A stretch of 64,000 nucleotides of DNA from Streptomyces sp. ISL-98 (GTDB lineage Bacteria > Actinomycetota > Actinomycetes > Streptomycetales > Streptomycetaceae), in contig NZ_JAGGPB010000004.1 in assembly GCF_018614055.1 (NCBI RefSeq), positions 310,001 through 374,000 on the forward strand, in the 5' to 3' direction. The notes under the pieces are model-generated. The model did not search any database. It was not told the DNA's origin and saw only the letters and a program-made list of their open reading frames with translations. Both the position numbers and the translations under genes were made by a program. Shown here piece by piece: positions 25,664 to 35,950 of this stretch (positions are counted from its first letter, which is position 1; each line of letters begins with the position of its first letter).

Positions 25664-25686
25664 TTGCGCGAGGGATTGACGCGCAA
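25664..25686. promoter_or_regulatory. Inverted repeat in the divergent sugar-locus promoter region
   Basis: TTGCGCG (25664-25670) and CGCGCAA (25680-25686) form a perfect seven-base inverted repeat with a 9-base spacer. The right arm overlaps a TTGACG (25676-25681) that could be a -35 element for the binding-protein operon. A weaker GTGA-N5-TCAC lies at 25632-25644. These are likely sites for the DeoR-type regulator encoded at 30066. Confidence 0.55.
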
Positions 25687-25742
25687 GTTCCCCTGTTCCA
25701 AGCTCTGTTAACCAGTCGGCTGATCCTGTTACGGAGGTCGGG

Positions 25743-27167
25743 ATGGACATGCGCGTACACGACCGGCGGCGGTTCCTCGCTCTTACGGCGGCCGCTTCCG
25801 CCACTCCGCTGCTGAGCGCCTGCGGTACGGGCTTCGGCGGCGACGAGAGCACGAAGGGCGGCGGATCGGCGGCGGACGACGTCACCGGCTCCTTCGACTG
25901 GAAGAAGGCCAAGGGCAAGACGGTCAAGGCGCTGCTGAACAAGCACCCGTACACGGATGCGCTGATCGCCGACCTGAAGTCCTTCACGGCGAAGACCGGC
26001 ATCAAGGTCGAGTACGACGTCTTCCCCGAGGACAACTACTTCGACAAGCTGACCGTCGACCTCTCCAGCGGCCGCGCGTCGTACGACATCTTCATGCTCG
26101 GCGCGTACATGGTCTGGCAGTACGGGCCGCCCGGCTGGCTGGAGGATCTCGGCCCGTGGATGAGCAACTCCTCAGCGACGGGCGGCGAGTGGGACCAGGG
26201 TGACTTCTTCCCCAATCTCCTCCAGGCCGACCAGTGGTCGCTCAAGGCGGGCGCCCCGCTCGGGCAGGGCGGGCAGTACGCGCTGCCGTGGGGCTGGGAG
26301 ACGAACGTCGTCGCGTACAACACCGAGGTCTTCAAGAAGCTTGGGCTGAAGCCCGCCGAGACCTTCGACGAGCTCCGTGAGATCTCCGGCGCCATCAAAC
26401 GCAAGGCGCCGGGGGCGGGCTACGACGGGATGTACGGCGTGGCGGTGCGCGGCTCGCGGAGCTGGGCGACGATCCACCCCGGTTTCATGACCATGTACTC
26501 GCGCTACGGGCTCAAGGACTTCACCGTCGACGGCGGCAGGATCACGCCCGCCATGAACAGCCCGGAGGCCATCTCCTTCACCCAGGACTGGGCCGAGATG
26601 ATCAAGAAGGGCGGCCCGCCGTCCTGGACGTCGTACACCTGGTACCAGTGCTCCAGCGACCTCGGCGCGAAGAAGGCCGGGATGCTCTTCGACGCCGATA
26701 CGGCCGCGTACTTCCAAGCGGTGAAGGGCGCGTCGCCCGCCTCCGGGAAGATCGCCTTCCACCCGGGGCCGAAGGGGCCGGACGGGTCGCTCGCCACGAA
26801 CATGTGGATCTGGTCGCTCGGCATGAACGCCAAGAGCAAGAACAAGCACGCGGCCTGGCTGTTCCTCCAGTGGGCGACCGGCAAGGAGCATCTGCGCAAG
26901 GCGGCGATCGAGGGCAACCACATCGACCCGGTGCGCAAGTCGGTCAGTCAGGACGCGGCGTACAAGGACAAGATGAAGGACCTGGAGGGCTTCATCGAGA
27001 CCTTCGAGACGGTCGTCGACCAGACGAAGATCCAGTTCACGCCGCAGGAACAGTTCTTCGACGCGACGACCAGCTGGGCGGCGTCGCTCCAGGAGATCTA
27101 CGGCGGCAAGAGCGCCAAGTCCGTGCTGAACGGCCTGGCCAACGACCTGGCGCCGAAGGTTGGGTGA
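25743..27167 (+). CDS. Extracellular sugar-binding lipoprotein of ABC importer
   Basis: Captures the substrate outside the cell and delivers it to the permeases. It has 474 residues from ATG 25743 with CGGAGG upstream. The signal peptide carries twin arginines (DRRRFLALTAAASATPLLSACG) and a lipobox LLSAC, so it is a Tat-type lipoprotein with the modified Cys near residue 27. The mature part is a type-1 binding protein with a large internal fold (DIFMLGAYMVWQYGPPGWLEDL, WGWETNVVAYNTEVFKKLG). Aromatic-rich segments suggest a carbohydrate ligand. First gene of the long arm of the locus. Confidence 0.93.
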   Translation: MDMRVHDRRRFLALTAAASATPLLSACGTGFGGDESTKGGGSAADDVTGSFDWKKAKGKTVKALLNKHPYTDALIADLKSFTAKTGIKVEYDVFPEDNYFDKLTVDLSSGRASYDIFMLGAYMVWQYGPPGWLEDLGPWMSNSSATGGEWDQGDFFPNLLQADQWSLKAGAPLGQGGQYALPWGWETNVVAYNTEVFKKLGLKPAETFDELREISGAIKRKAPGAGYDGMYGVAVRGSRSWATIHPGFMTMYSRYGLKDFTVDGGRITPAMNSPEAISFTQDWAEMIKKGGPPSWTSYTWYQCSSDLGAKKAGMLFDADTAAYFQAVKGASPASGKIAFHPGPKGPDGSLATNMWIWSLGMNAKSKNKHAAWLFLQWATGKEHLRKAAIEGNHIDPVRKSVSQDAAYKDKMKDLEGFIETFETVVDQTKIQFTPQEQFFDATTSWAASLQEIYGGKSAKSVLNGLANDLAPKVG

Positions 27168-27173
27168 CGCTTC

Positions 27174-28133
27174 ATGTATACGTCCCTCAAGGAGACCGAC
27201 CACGGGGCGGCCTCACACGAGGGGGGTGGGCCGCCGGCGCGGGCCGTACCGCGCTGGCGGCGTTCGCTGCGGCCGTATCTGCTGATCGTGCCCGCGCTGC
27301 TGCTCACCGGCGGGATCCTGTACCCCTTCGGGCTCGGCCTCTTCTACACGTTCTTCGACTTCGCGGCGAGCAAGCCGCAGCCCGACATGGTCGGCCTGGA
27401 GAACTACCGGCGCATCTTCACCGAGACGTCGTTCTGGAACTCGGCGTGGGTGACGGTGCTGTACGCCGTGGGCGCGGCGGCCGTCGAGACGGTGCTCGGG
27501 GTCGCGGTGGCGCTGCTGCTGCACCGCTCGACGCTGGTCGGGCGCGTACTGGAGAAGATCCTCATCCTGCCGCTGATGATCGCGCCCGTGATCGCCGCGA
27601 TCATGTGGAAGCTGATGCTCCAGCCGAGTGTCGGCGTCATCAACTACCTGCTGAAGCCCTTCGGGCTCGGGGGCGTGCAGTGGACGGACACCCCGGCCGG
27701 CGCGCTGCTCTCGTCGATCGCGGTGGATGTGTGGGTCTATACGCCGTTCGTGGCGATCCTGGCGCTGGCCGGACTGCGGTCGCTGCCCGTGTCGCCGTTC
27801 GAGGCGGCGGCGGTGGACGGGGCCGGGTGGTGGTTCACGTTCCGGAAGCTGACGCTGCCGATGCTTTGGCCGTACGTCCTGGTGGCGGTGATCTTCCGGT
27901 TCATGGACTCGCTGAAGGTCTTCGACATCATCTATGCCCTGACGGAGGGCGGGCCGGGTGACTCGACCGTGGTGCTCCAGATCCGGGCGTACCTGGAGGC
28001 GATCCGCTTCCAGCGGTACTCGTTCGGGATCAGCTACATGATCGTGCTGTGGGCGGTGGTCTACCTGGTGACGATGGTGCTGGTCCGGTATCTCGGCACG
28101 ATCCAGAACCGGGCGGCGGAGGTACCGAAATGA
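27174..28133 (+). CDS. Sugar ABC transporter permease (MalF type)
   Basis: First membrane subunit of the importer; 319 residues with six predicted helices preceded by a polar N-terminus. The coupling-helix EAA motif reads EAAAVDGAGWWFTFRKLTLPML. It starts 7 bases after the binding-protein stop, and its TGA overlaps the next start as ATGA. The membrane topology and the position of the EAA loop match UgpA/MalF-type permeases. Confidence 0.93.
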   Translation: MYTSLKETDHGAASHEGGGPPARAVPRWRRSLRPYLLIVPALLLTGGILYPFGLGLFYTFFDFAASKPQPDMVGLENYRRIFTETSFWNSAWVTVLYAVGAAAVETVLGVAVALLLHRSTLVGRVLEKILILPLMIAPVIAAIMWKLMLQPSVGVINYLLKPFGLGGVQWTDTPAGALLSSIAVDVWVYTPFVAILALAGLRSLPVSPFEAAAVDGAGWWFTFRKLTLPMLWPYVLVAVIFRFMDSLKVFDIIYALTEGGPGDSTVVLQIRAYLEAIRFQRYSFGISYMIVLWAVVYLVTMVLVRYLGTIQNRAAEVPK

Positions 28134-28960
28134 AACGCAGGATGCTGGCGATCGCAGCCGACGGTGCGTTGATTCTCTACTTCGTCTTCGCGCTCTTTCC
28201 GATCGCCTGGATGATCATTCTGTCGCTGAAGCCGGCCAACGAGCTGTTCAGTACGTACTTCTCCTTCTCGCCGACCTTCGATTCGTACAAGACCGTGCTC
28301 GGAGCGGGCAACGACGAGGGTGTGCCCTTCCTCCGTTTCTTCGTCAACAGCCTGGTCGTGTCGCTGGGGGCCGTCGCGCTGTCGCTGGTGATCGGGCTGC
28401 CTGCCGCCTATGCCGCGGCCCGGTGGCGGTTCCGGGGCTCGGAGAACCTCATGTTCACCCTGCTGTCCTTCCGGTTCGCGCCCGAACTCACCGTGATCAT
28501 CCCGCTGTTCGTGCTCTACCAGAAGTTCGGACTCTTCGACACGTACGTCGGCATGATCTGGGTGCTCCAGCTCGTCACGCTGCCGCTGATCGTCTGGATC
28601 ATGCGCTCGTACTTCTCCGACCTCTCCCCGGAGCTGGAACAGGCCGCGCTGCTCGACGGCTACACGAGGAAACAGGCCTTCTTCAAGGTCGCGCTGCCCC
28701 TGGTCAAGCCGGGCATCGCCGCGGTCTCGCTGCTCGCCTTCATCTTCGCCTGGAACAACTTCGTCTTCCCCCTGATCCTCACTTCCTCCGAGGCGCAGAC
28801 GGTCACCGTCGGCGCCCTGTCCTTCCTCGGCGGCGACCGCCCCAAGTACAACCTGACAGCTGCCGCGGCGCTGGTCTCCGTGATCCCGCCGCTCCTCCTC
28901 GCCCTCACCATCCAGCGCTATCTGGTGCGCGGGCTCTCCTTCGGGGCGGTGAAGTCCTGA
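28130..28960 (+). CDS. Sugar ABC transporter permease (MalG type)
   Basis: Second membrane subunit; 276 residues, six predicted helices. The EAA loop is EQAALLDGYTRKQAFFKVALPLVKPG. ATG 28130 overlaps the TGA of the first permease (ATGA), and its TGA overlaps the ATG of the following ATPase. No separate promoter is possible, so it is co-translated with its neighbours. Confidence 0.93.
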   Translation: MKRRMLAIAADGALILYFVFALFPIAWMIILSLKPANELFSTYFSFSPTFDSYKTVLGAGNDEGVPFLRFFVNSLVVSLGAVALSLVIGLPAAYAAARWRFRGSENLMFTLLSFRFAPELTVIIPLFVLYQKFGLFDTYVGMIWVLQLVTLPLIVWIMRSYFSDLSPELEQAALLDGYTRKQAFFKVALPLVKPGIAAVSLLAFIFAWNNFVFPLILTSSEAQTVTVGALSFLGGDRPKYNLTAAAALVSVIPPLLLALTIQRYLVRGLSFGAVKS

Positions 28961-30069
28961 TGACAGCAGCCATCTCGCTGCGCGGGATCCACAAGACGTA
29001 CGGCAAAAACACCGCACTCGACGGCCTGGAACTCGACGTCGAGGAGGGCGAGTTCTTCTGCCTGCTCGGCCCGTCGGGTGCCGGGAAGACCACGACGCTG
29101 AAGACCGTCGCCGGCCTGGAGGAGCCCCAGTCCGGGACGGTGTGGCTCGACGGCACGGACATGACGGGCGTCGAGCCGTACGACCGGGGCGTCGCGATGT
29201 GCTTCGAGTCGTACGCCCTCTACCCGCACCGCAGCGCGTACGACAACCTCGCGTCCCCGCTGCGCTCTCCCAAGTACAAGCTCCCCGCAGCCGAGGCGCG
29301 CAAGCGGATCGGTTCCATCGCCGAACTCCTCGGCATCGACGGCCTCCTCGACCGCCCCGTCGGCCAGCTCTCCAACGGGCAGCGCCAGCGCGTCGCCCTC
29401 GGCCGGGTCCTGGTGCGCCCGGCCCGCGCCTTCCTCCTCGACGAGCCGCTGTCCCACCTCGACGCCAAGCTCCGGCAGGCGATGCGCGCCGAGCTGAAGG
29501 CCATCGGCGCCGTCCGGCGCACCACCACCCTGTACGTCACGCACGACTCGGTGGAGGCGCTGGCACTCGGTGACCGGATCGGGGTGATCAGGGAGGGCAG
29601 GATCGTCCAGACGGGCGTACGCGAGGAGATCTGGCACCAGCCGTACGACACCTTCGTCGCCCGCTCCTTCGGCAAACCCCGCATCAACCTGCTGCCGGGC
29701 ACGGTCACCCGCGACGGCTCCTTCCTGTCGGAGGACGGCTTCTTCGAGGTGCCGCTGACGGTACGGTCCGCCGCACCCGGCACGCCTGTACAGATCGGGG
29801 TCAGACCGCGCGACCTGACGCTCGGCGGATCCGGTCTCGGGCCCGGCAGCATCGAACTGGCGGGCACCGTCTACATCACCGAAGTCCTGGGCCGCGCCAC
29901 CGAGGTCACCGTCCGCCTCGGCGAGCAGCACCTGTCCCTGGTCGTGCCGCGCGCGGACGCCGCCGGGCTGCGGCCGGATGCGCCGGTGAGGCTGTCCGTA
30001 CGGCCTGAGAGCCTGCTGCTGTTCGAGGCCGACGGGCCGGACCGACCAGGACGAAGGATCACCGAATGA
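28960..30069 (+). CDS. ABC transporter ATPase 1 (MalK type, Q-loop Glu)
   Basis: A 369-residue ATPase with an N-terminal nucleotide-binding domain and a C-terminal OB/TOBE regulatory region, as in MalK/UgpC. Walker A is GPSGAGKT, Walker B is AFLLDEPLSHLD and the H-loop is VTHDSVEA. The signature is LSNGQ instead of LSGGQ. The Q-loop position reads CFESYALYPH, with Glu where Gln is almost invariant. The same Glu occurs in ATPase 2 of this operon (30865), so the two probably form a heterodimer. Two-ATPase importers of this kind are known for rhizobial glycerol uptake (GlpS/GlpT). Confidence 0.92.
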   Translation: MTAAISLRGIHKTYGKNTALDGLELDVEEGEFFCLLGPSGAGKTTTLKTVAGLEEPQSGTVWLDGTDMTGVEPYDRGVAMCFESYALYPHRSAYDNLASPLRSPKYKLPAAEARKRIGSIAELLGIDGLLDRPVGQLSNGQRQRVALGRVLVRPARAFLLDEPLSHLDAKLRQAMRAELKAIGAVRRTTTLYVTHDSVEALALGDRIGVIREGRIVQTGVREEIWHQPYDTFVARSFGKPRINLLPGTVTRDGSFLSEDGFFEVPLTVRSAAPGTPVQIGVRPRDLTLGGSGLGPGSIELAGTVYITEVLGRATEVTVRLGEQHLSLVVPRADAAGLRPDAPVRLSVRPESLLLFEADGPDRPGRRITE

Positions 30070-30864
30070 ACAGCGACCAGCAGCGCGGCCCCGCACCCCG
30101 CCAGGCAGCCATCGCCGAACAGGTGCTCGCGGCGGGCTCGGCGACCGCCGCCGAGCTGGCCGAGCGCTTCGACGTCAGCCTGATGACCATCCACCGGGAC
30201 CTCGACGAGCTCGAACGGCAGGGCCTGGTCCGGAAGTTCAGGGGCGGGGTCACCGCCCAGCCGTCCGGCGTCTTCGAATCGAACGTCGCGTACCGCCTCA
30301 AGACGATGCGCGCCGAGAAGGCCGCTGTCGCCGAGCACGCGCTGAAGCTCATAGAGCCCGGCATGGCCGTGATGCTCGACGACTCCACCTCGACCCTGGA
30401 GATAGCGCGCCGGCTCGGCCCGATCACTCCGCTGACCGTGGTCACGAACTTCCTCGAAGCGCTGACCCTGCTGTCGAGTGAGCGCGGCATCCACCTGATG
30501 GCGCTCGGCGGCGACTACGACCCCCTTCACTCTTCCTTCCTGGGCGTCTCCTGCATGGAGGCCGTACAGCTCCTCCAGGTCGACATCTGCTTCACGTCGA
30601 CGTCCGCGGTCTCCGGCGGCTTCGCCTACCACCAGGAGCAGCACATCGTCTCCGTCAAGCGGGCCATGCTCGACTCCGCCGCGAAGAACGTGCTGCTGCT
30701 CGACCACTCCAAGCTCGGCCGCGTCGCACTCCACCGCCTCGCCCCGCTGTCCCGCTTCGACCTGGTGCTGGTCGACGACGGGGCGTCGGCGGAACTGCTG
30801 CGCGACCTCGACGAACACAAAGTCCCGTACGAGGTGTGCGCGACGGCGACGGGAGGGCCCGGCA

Positions 30865-30887
<23 letters not shown>
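30066..30887 (+). CDS. DeoR-family transcriptional regulator
   Basis: Likely sugar-phosphate-responsive repressor of the locus. It has 273 residues. The N-terminal winged helix is ATAAELAERFDVSLMTIHRDL followed by DELERQGLVRKFRGG. The C-terminal DeoR effector domain (LDDSTSTLEIARRL, VVTNFLEAL, LLLDHSKLGR) resembles an inactive sugar-phosphate isomerase fold. ATG 30066 overlaps the previous TGA (ATGA). Its location inside the transport operon, between the two ATPases, points to autoregulation. Confidence 0.92.
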
Positions 30888-31949
<1,062 letters not shown>

Positions 31950-31953
<4 letters not shown>

Positions 31954-32963
31954 AAGTCCTGGCCGCCGGTGACCACTTCGTCCTCAACCCACTGATCGGC
32001 GACGCCCTGGCCTCCGCCATGACCGGCACGCCCGTCGAACTGACCGAGCTCACCCTCCCCTGGCCGCTGGAACCTTTCGGCAAGGTCGCCGAGGTCGACG
32101 AGGCCAGCAACTCGGAGGACGAGCTGATCAAGGCGCTCCAGGGCGTCGAGGTGTGCGTGACCCAGATGGCGCCGTTCACGGAGCGGGTGCTCGACTCCGC
32201 TCCCGACCTGCGGCTCGTCGTCGTCTGCCGCGGCGGCCCGGTCAACGTCAACGTCGAGGCGGCCCGCAAGCGCGGCGTGAAGGTGTGCTTCGCGCCGGGA
32301 CGGAACGCCGCCGCGACGGCCGAGTTCACGGTCGGGATGATGCTGGCCGCGATGCGCCGCATCCCGGAGACCCACGACTCGCTCGCCCGGCAGGGCCTCT
32401 GGGACGGCTCGTACTACACGTACGAGCGGTGCGGGCCCGAGCTCGAAGACACCCGCGTCGGCCTGATCGGTTACGGCGCCGTGGGCAGCCGGGTCGCGCG
32501 GGTGCTGTGCGCGTTCGGTGCGGAGGTGGAGGTGTACGACCCGTATGTGCGCGGCGATGTGCACGGCCTACGGGTCGCCTCGCTCGACGAGCTGCTGTCG
32601 CGGTCGCGGGTGGTGACGCTGCATGCGCGCCTGACGGAGGAGACGCGGGGTCTGATCGGCGCCCGGGAGCTCGCTCTGATGCCGCGCTCGTCCGTACTGG
32701 TCAACGTGGCGCGAGGCGGTCTGGTCGACACGGATGCGCTGTGCGACGCGCTGGACAGCGGTCAGTTGGCGGCGGCCGCCCTGGACACGTACGAGCAGGA
32801 GCCGCTGCCCGCCGGGGCGCGGCTGCGGGGCGTGCCGGGTGTCGTCATGACGCCGCACCTGGGCGGCGCGAGCCGCCAGGTCGCCGAGAAAGCGGCGCGC
32901 ATCGCGGCGGCCGAGGTGGCCAGGTACGCCGCAGGAACCCCACTCGCGCACTGCCTGACCTGA
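31950..32963 (+). CDS. NAD-dependent D-2-hydroxyacid dehydrogenase
   Basis: Oxidises a 2-hydroxyacid or reduces the 2-ketoacid; 337 residues. The Rossmann motif GLIGYGAVGSRVARVLCAFG is followed by the Asp of EVYDPY, indicating NAD preference. The catalytic Arg (NVARGGLVD), Glu (DTYEQEPLP) and His (TPHLGG) are all present. It resembles SerA/PdxB-type enzymes without an ACT domain. Being coupled inside a carbohydrate operon, it may handle a sugar acid or its phosphate. ATG 31950 overlaps the previous TGA. Confidence 0.9.
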
Positions 32964-32978
32964 GGAGGCCGGACCGGG

Positions 32979-34412
32979 ATGTACGTCGGTATCGATGTGG
33001 GCACGTCCATGGTGAAGGCGGCCGCGTTCGACGCGCACGGGCGGCAGATCGCCGTCCAGGCGCGACCGGTCGCGCTCGACATCCGCGACGGGTTCGTCGA
33101 GCAGGACATGGACGAGGTGTACGCGGCGGTCGTGGACGTCCTGGCGGCGCTGACGGCGGGGCTGGACGGCCCTGTCGAGCTGGCCGGGCTCACGGGGCAG
33201 GGCGACGGGGTGTGGCTGGTGGACGAGGAGGGCCGTCCGGTGCGGCCCGCGATCTCGTGGATGGACGGCCGGGCGCACGAACTCCTCAGCCAGTGGATGG
33301 AGTCGGGCGTCTTTACGTCGGTGTTCCGGCGTACGGGCAGTGCGATGTTCCCGGGGTGTCCGGGACCTGTGCTGGGGTGGCTGGACCGGCACGAGCCGAA
33401 GGCGCTGGACGCGGCCGCCACCGCCCTGTACTGCAAGGACATGGTCTTCCGGCGCCTTACGGGGGTGCGGGCCACGGACGTGTCGGACGCGTCCATGCCG
33501 TTCCTGGACCCGCGGACGCGGACGTACGACGACGAGACCCTGGCTCTGCTGGGCCTCGGCCACCGGCGGGGCCTGCTGCCCCCGGTCAGCGACCCGGTCG
33601 CGGTGGGCGAGACGGACGGCCCCGGTCTGCCGCCCGGCACCCGGATCGCGGACGGCCCGTACGACCTGCCCGCGTGCGCGCTCGGGGCGGGGGTGACGCG
33701 GCCCGGCGACGGACTGCTCATCATCGGCACCTGCCTGGCCTCGCTCGTCGCGACGGACGTACTCGACCTGGAGGGCGAACCGGCCGGCCTCTACATCTCG
33801 ACCGACGGCCCCGGCCAGTGGCTGCGCGCCATGCCGGCCATGGTCGGCACGGCGGCGCTCGACTGGGTGCTGAACACAACGGGCGTACAGCACGCGGACG
33901 TCGACGCGCTGCTGGACGCGACGCCGCCGGGGTCGAACGGGGTTGAGGTCCTCCCCTACTTCGCACCCTCGGGCGAACGCGCCCCGTTCGTGGAACCGCG
34001 TCTGCGGGCGGAGCTCACGGGGGTGTCCCTGGAGACCACGAAGGGCGACCTGGTCCGCGCCACGTGCGAGGGCATCGCGTACGCCGCGCGCCACTGCCTG
34101 GAGGCGGCGGGCCTCACGGGCGACCTGGCGGTGTGCGGTGGCGGTACGCGCTCCCCGGCGTGGATGCGCCTGTTCGCCGATGTACTGGGCCGCCCGCTGC
34201 GCGTGGTCGAGGGCGAGGTGGGCGCGCGGGGCGCGGTTCTGGCGGCGGCGGAACGGTACGGGGTGCCGCTGGACGTGGCGGCATGGACGCAGCCGACGAC
34301 GGTGGTGGAGCCGGACGGGGCGCGGGCGGAGCGCTACGGGGTGGGCTACGCGAAGCACTTGGCGGAGCTGGCGCATGCGAGGACGCGGGCGCGTGCGCGG
34401 GCGCATCGGTGA
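32979..34412 (+). CDS. FGGY-family carbohydrate kinase (kinase 2, EryA-like)
   Basis: A 477-residue kinase, the last gene of the long arm, 15 bases after the dehydrogenase with GAGGAGG upstream. It opens MYVGIDVGTSMVKAAAFDAHG. GFVEQDMDEV and TGQGDGVWLVDEEGRPVRPA resemble, from memory, the erythritol kinase EryA branch of the FGGY family. The C-terminal lobe has VCGGGTRSPAWMRLFADVLGRP. The last 15 residues are Arg/Ala repeats of no clear role. Substrate not proven; a polyol is favoured. Confidence 0.9.
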   Translation: MYVGIDVGTSMVKAAAFDAHGRQIAVQARPVALDIRDGFVEQDMDEVYAAVVDVLAALTAGLDGPVELAGLTGQGDGVWLVDEEGRPVRPAISWMDGRAHELLSQWMESGVFTSVFRRTGSAMFPGCPGPVLGWLDRHEPKALDAAATALYCKDMVFRRLTGVRATDVSDASMPFLDPRTRTYDDETLALLGLGHRRGLLPPVSDPVAVGETDGPGLPPGTRIADGPYDLPACALGAGVTRPGDGLLIIGTCLASLVATDVLDLEGEPAGLYISTDGPGQWLRAMPAMVGTAALDWVLNTTGVQHADVDALLDATPPGSNGVEVLPYFAPSGERAPFVEPRLRAELTGVSLETTKGDLVRATCEGIAYAARHCLEAAGLTGDLAVCGGGTRSPAWMRLFADVLGRPLRVVEGEVGARGAVLAAAERYGVPLDVAAWTQPTTVVEPDGARAERYGVGYAKHLAELAHARTRARARAHR

Positions 34413-34420
34413 CCGGCGCC

Positions 34421-34614
34421 TTTTCCCCTACCCTTCCCCAAGCTCTCAACTTCGTTCGAGCAGGGGAGACCCCATTCTTCCCGCTTTGCTGATCTCTCAG
34501 CCTGGGCGTCCACCCTGCACGTAGTCCTTGGGGGAGTTGAGGACCGGGGTCCGGGCGGAGCCCCCGCCGGCGGCAGCCGCACATGTCACAGCCGGGAAGG
34601 GGCGGGGTGGGGGA
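34421..34614. repeat. MITE-like composite repeat with inverted ends
   Basis: The left end TTTTCCCCTACCC-TTCCCC (from 34421) mirrors the right end GGGAAGGGGCGGGGTGGGGGA (34594-34614). Inside are the 50-base repeat (34434-34483), then ACGTAGTCCTTGGGGGAGTT and GAGGACCGGGGTC-GGCGGAGCCCC. The right two thirds are shared with 43712-43821. Confidence 0.6.
34434..34483. repeat. 50-base interspersed repeat, copy 2
   Basis: Identical to 14366-14415, in the same orientation; it forms the left part of the composite repeat 34421-34614. Confidence 0.85.
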
Positions 34615-34774
34615 ACAAGCCGTCCGCCCCCACCCCGGTGCGCCGGGTGAACCCCGCGTGGCCACCGATCGGCCACTGCGTGAAAGGGGCGCGCACGCGC
34701 CACCCGAACCCGTCCGGCCTCGCCTATCGTGCATGCGCCGCCCACTCATATCCGCCTCAGCCAGGGAGAGTTAC

Positions 34775-35845
34775 ATGCCCGCACAGCCAAGACGCCGCTC
34801 CGTACTCCTCGCCGCCGGCGCCGCAACCGCCGCATCCGCACTGCCCGTCGCAGGCGCCTCCGCCGCACCCCGGCAACAACCACAACGCAACCGCCCCGTC
34901 GTCATCGGCCACCGCGGCGCAGCCGGCTGGCGTCCCGAGCACACGGCCGCCTCGTACACGCACGCCGTCCAGACCGGCGCCGACTGGATCGAGCCCGATC
35001 TCGTACCGACCAAGGACCACGTCCTCGTCGTACGACACGAGAACGAGATATCCGGGACCACGGACGTAGCGCAGCACCCCGAATTCGCCGCCCGTCGCAC
35101 GACGAAGACCGTGGACGGCCGCTCCGTCACCGGCTGGTTCACGGAGGACTTCACGCTCGCCGAGCTCAAGACGCTGCGTGCCGTGGAGCGCCTGCCGCTC
35201 GTAAGAAACAGGAACACAGCCTTCGACGGCCGGCTCGACATCATGACATTCCAGGAAGTCGTCGACCTGGCAAGGAAGTTGTCGAAGCGGTACGGGCGCA
35301 CGATCGCCGTGTTCCCCGAAACGAAGCACCCCACCTACTTCCGTTCGATCGGCCTCCCCCTCGAACCGGAACTCGTCCGCGTCATCCGCCGCAACCACCT
35401 CGACGCCCACGAGTGCATCGTCCAGTCCTTCGAGCCGTCGAGCCTGACCCGGATCGCGGAGGCCCGCCTGCGCCTCCCCCTCTGGCAGGCGCTCGGCACC
35501 ACCGGCGGGCCGTACGGCCACCCGGCGACGTACAAGGAAATGATGACGCCGGCAGGTCTGCGCCGGATCGCGGAGTACGCCGACTGGATCGGCCCGGACA
35601 AGTCCTCCGTCGTCGCCCCTTCGCCGCTGCTCGCGGACGCGCACGCCGCGGGGCTGGAGGTCGGGGCGTACACCTTCCGCTGCGAGAACCAGTTCCTGCC
35701 CGCCCAGTTCCGGCGCGGCACCGCGCCCAACGACTTCGGTGACGCGTTCGCGGAGTACGCCCTGCATTTCGGGCTCGGGGTGGACGCAGTCGTGACGGAC
35801 TTCCCGGACCTCGCGGTGATCGCCAGGGACGCGGCCGCGGGGTAG
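34775..35845 (+). CDS. Secreted glycerophosphodiester phosphodiesterase
   Basis: Hydrolyses glycerophosphodiesters to glycerol-3-phosphate outside the cell. It has 356 residues from ATG 34775 (GGGAGAG upstream), the usual size of GlpQ-type enzymes. The signal peptide has three arginines (PRRRSVLLAAGAATAASALPV) and an AxA cleavage site, consistent with Tat export. The catalytic His46-Arg47 (GHRGAAGWRPEHT), metal ligands Glu73 and Asp75 (WIEPDL) and His88 are present. It might feed the glycerol-phosphate pool, but nothing links it to the sugar locus upstream beyond position. Confidence 0.92.
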   Translation: MPAQPRRRSVLLAAGAATAASALPVAGASAAPRQQPQRNRPVVIGHRGAAGWRPEHTAASYTHAVQTGADWIEPDLVPTKDHVLVVRHENEISGTTDVAQHPEFAARRTTKTVDGRSVTGWFTEDFTLAELKTLRAVERLPLVRNRNTAFDGRLDIMTFQEVVDLARKLSKRYGRTIAVFPETKHPTYFRSIGLPLEPELVRVIRRNHLDAHECIVQSFEPSSLTRIAEARLRLPLWQALGTTGGPYGHPATYKEMMTPAGLRRIAEYADWIGPDKSSVVAPSPLLADAHAAGLEVGAYTFRCENQFLPAQFRRGTAPNDFGDAFAEYALHFGLGVDAVVTDFPDLAVIARDAAAG

Positions 35846-35863
35846 GACCCGGAGCGGGTCCTA
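35843..35863 (+). terminator. Short hairpin at the end of the phosphodiesterase gene
   Basis: TAGGACCC (overlapping the stop codon, 35843-35850) pairs with GGGTCCTA (35856-35863) around a 5-base loop. Probably a weak terminator before sodF. Confidence 0.5.
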
Positions 35864-35910
35864 GGACCAACGCCTGATCAACTCCGACCCCTCCTGCTGC
35901 TAGCCTGCAC

Positions 35911-35927
35911 TTGCACATCAGTCGCAA
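35911..35927. promoter_or_regulatory. Nur box in the sodF promoter
   Basis: TTGCAC-ATCAG-TCGCAA fits the Nur operator tTGCaa-N5-ttGCAA described for sodF of Streptomyces. It lies 24 bases before the sodF ATG, just after a possible -10 (TAGCCT, 35901-35906), where nickel-bound Nur would block transcription. Confidence 0.8.
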
Positions 35928-35950
35928 TAAGCAGTCGGAGGGCTCGGATC

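Larger units (their letters stand above)
34413..34774. other. 362-base intergenic region containing a mobile-type repeat
   Basis: No gene. Most of it (34421-34614) is an interspersed repeat with inverted ends. The remaining part up to the phosphodiesterase start is a plausible promoter region with a GGGAGAG ribosome site at its end. Confidence 0.7.

Noticed and set aside
32568-34406. 612-residue frame opposite the dehydrogenase and kinase 2 genes
   Set aside because: Arg/His-rich antisense artefact without motif.
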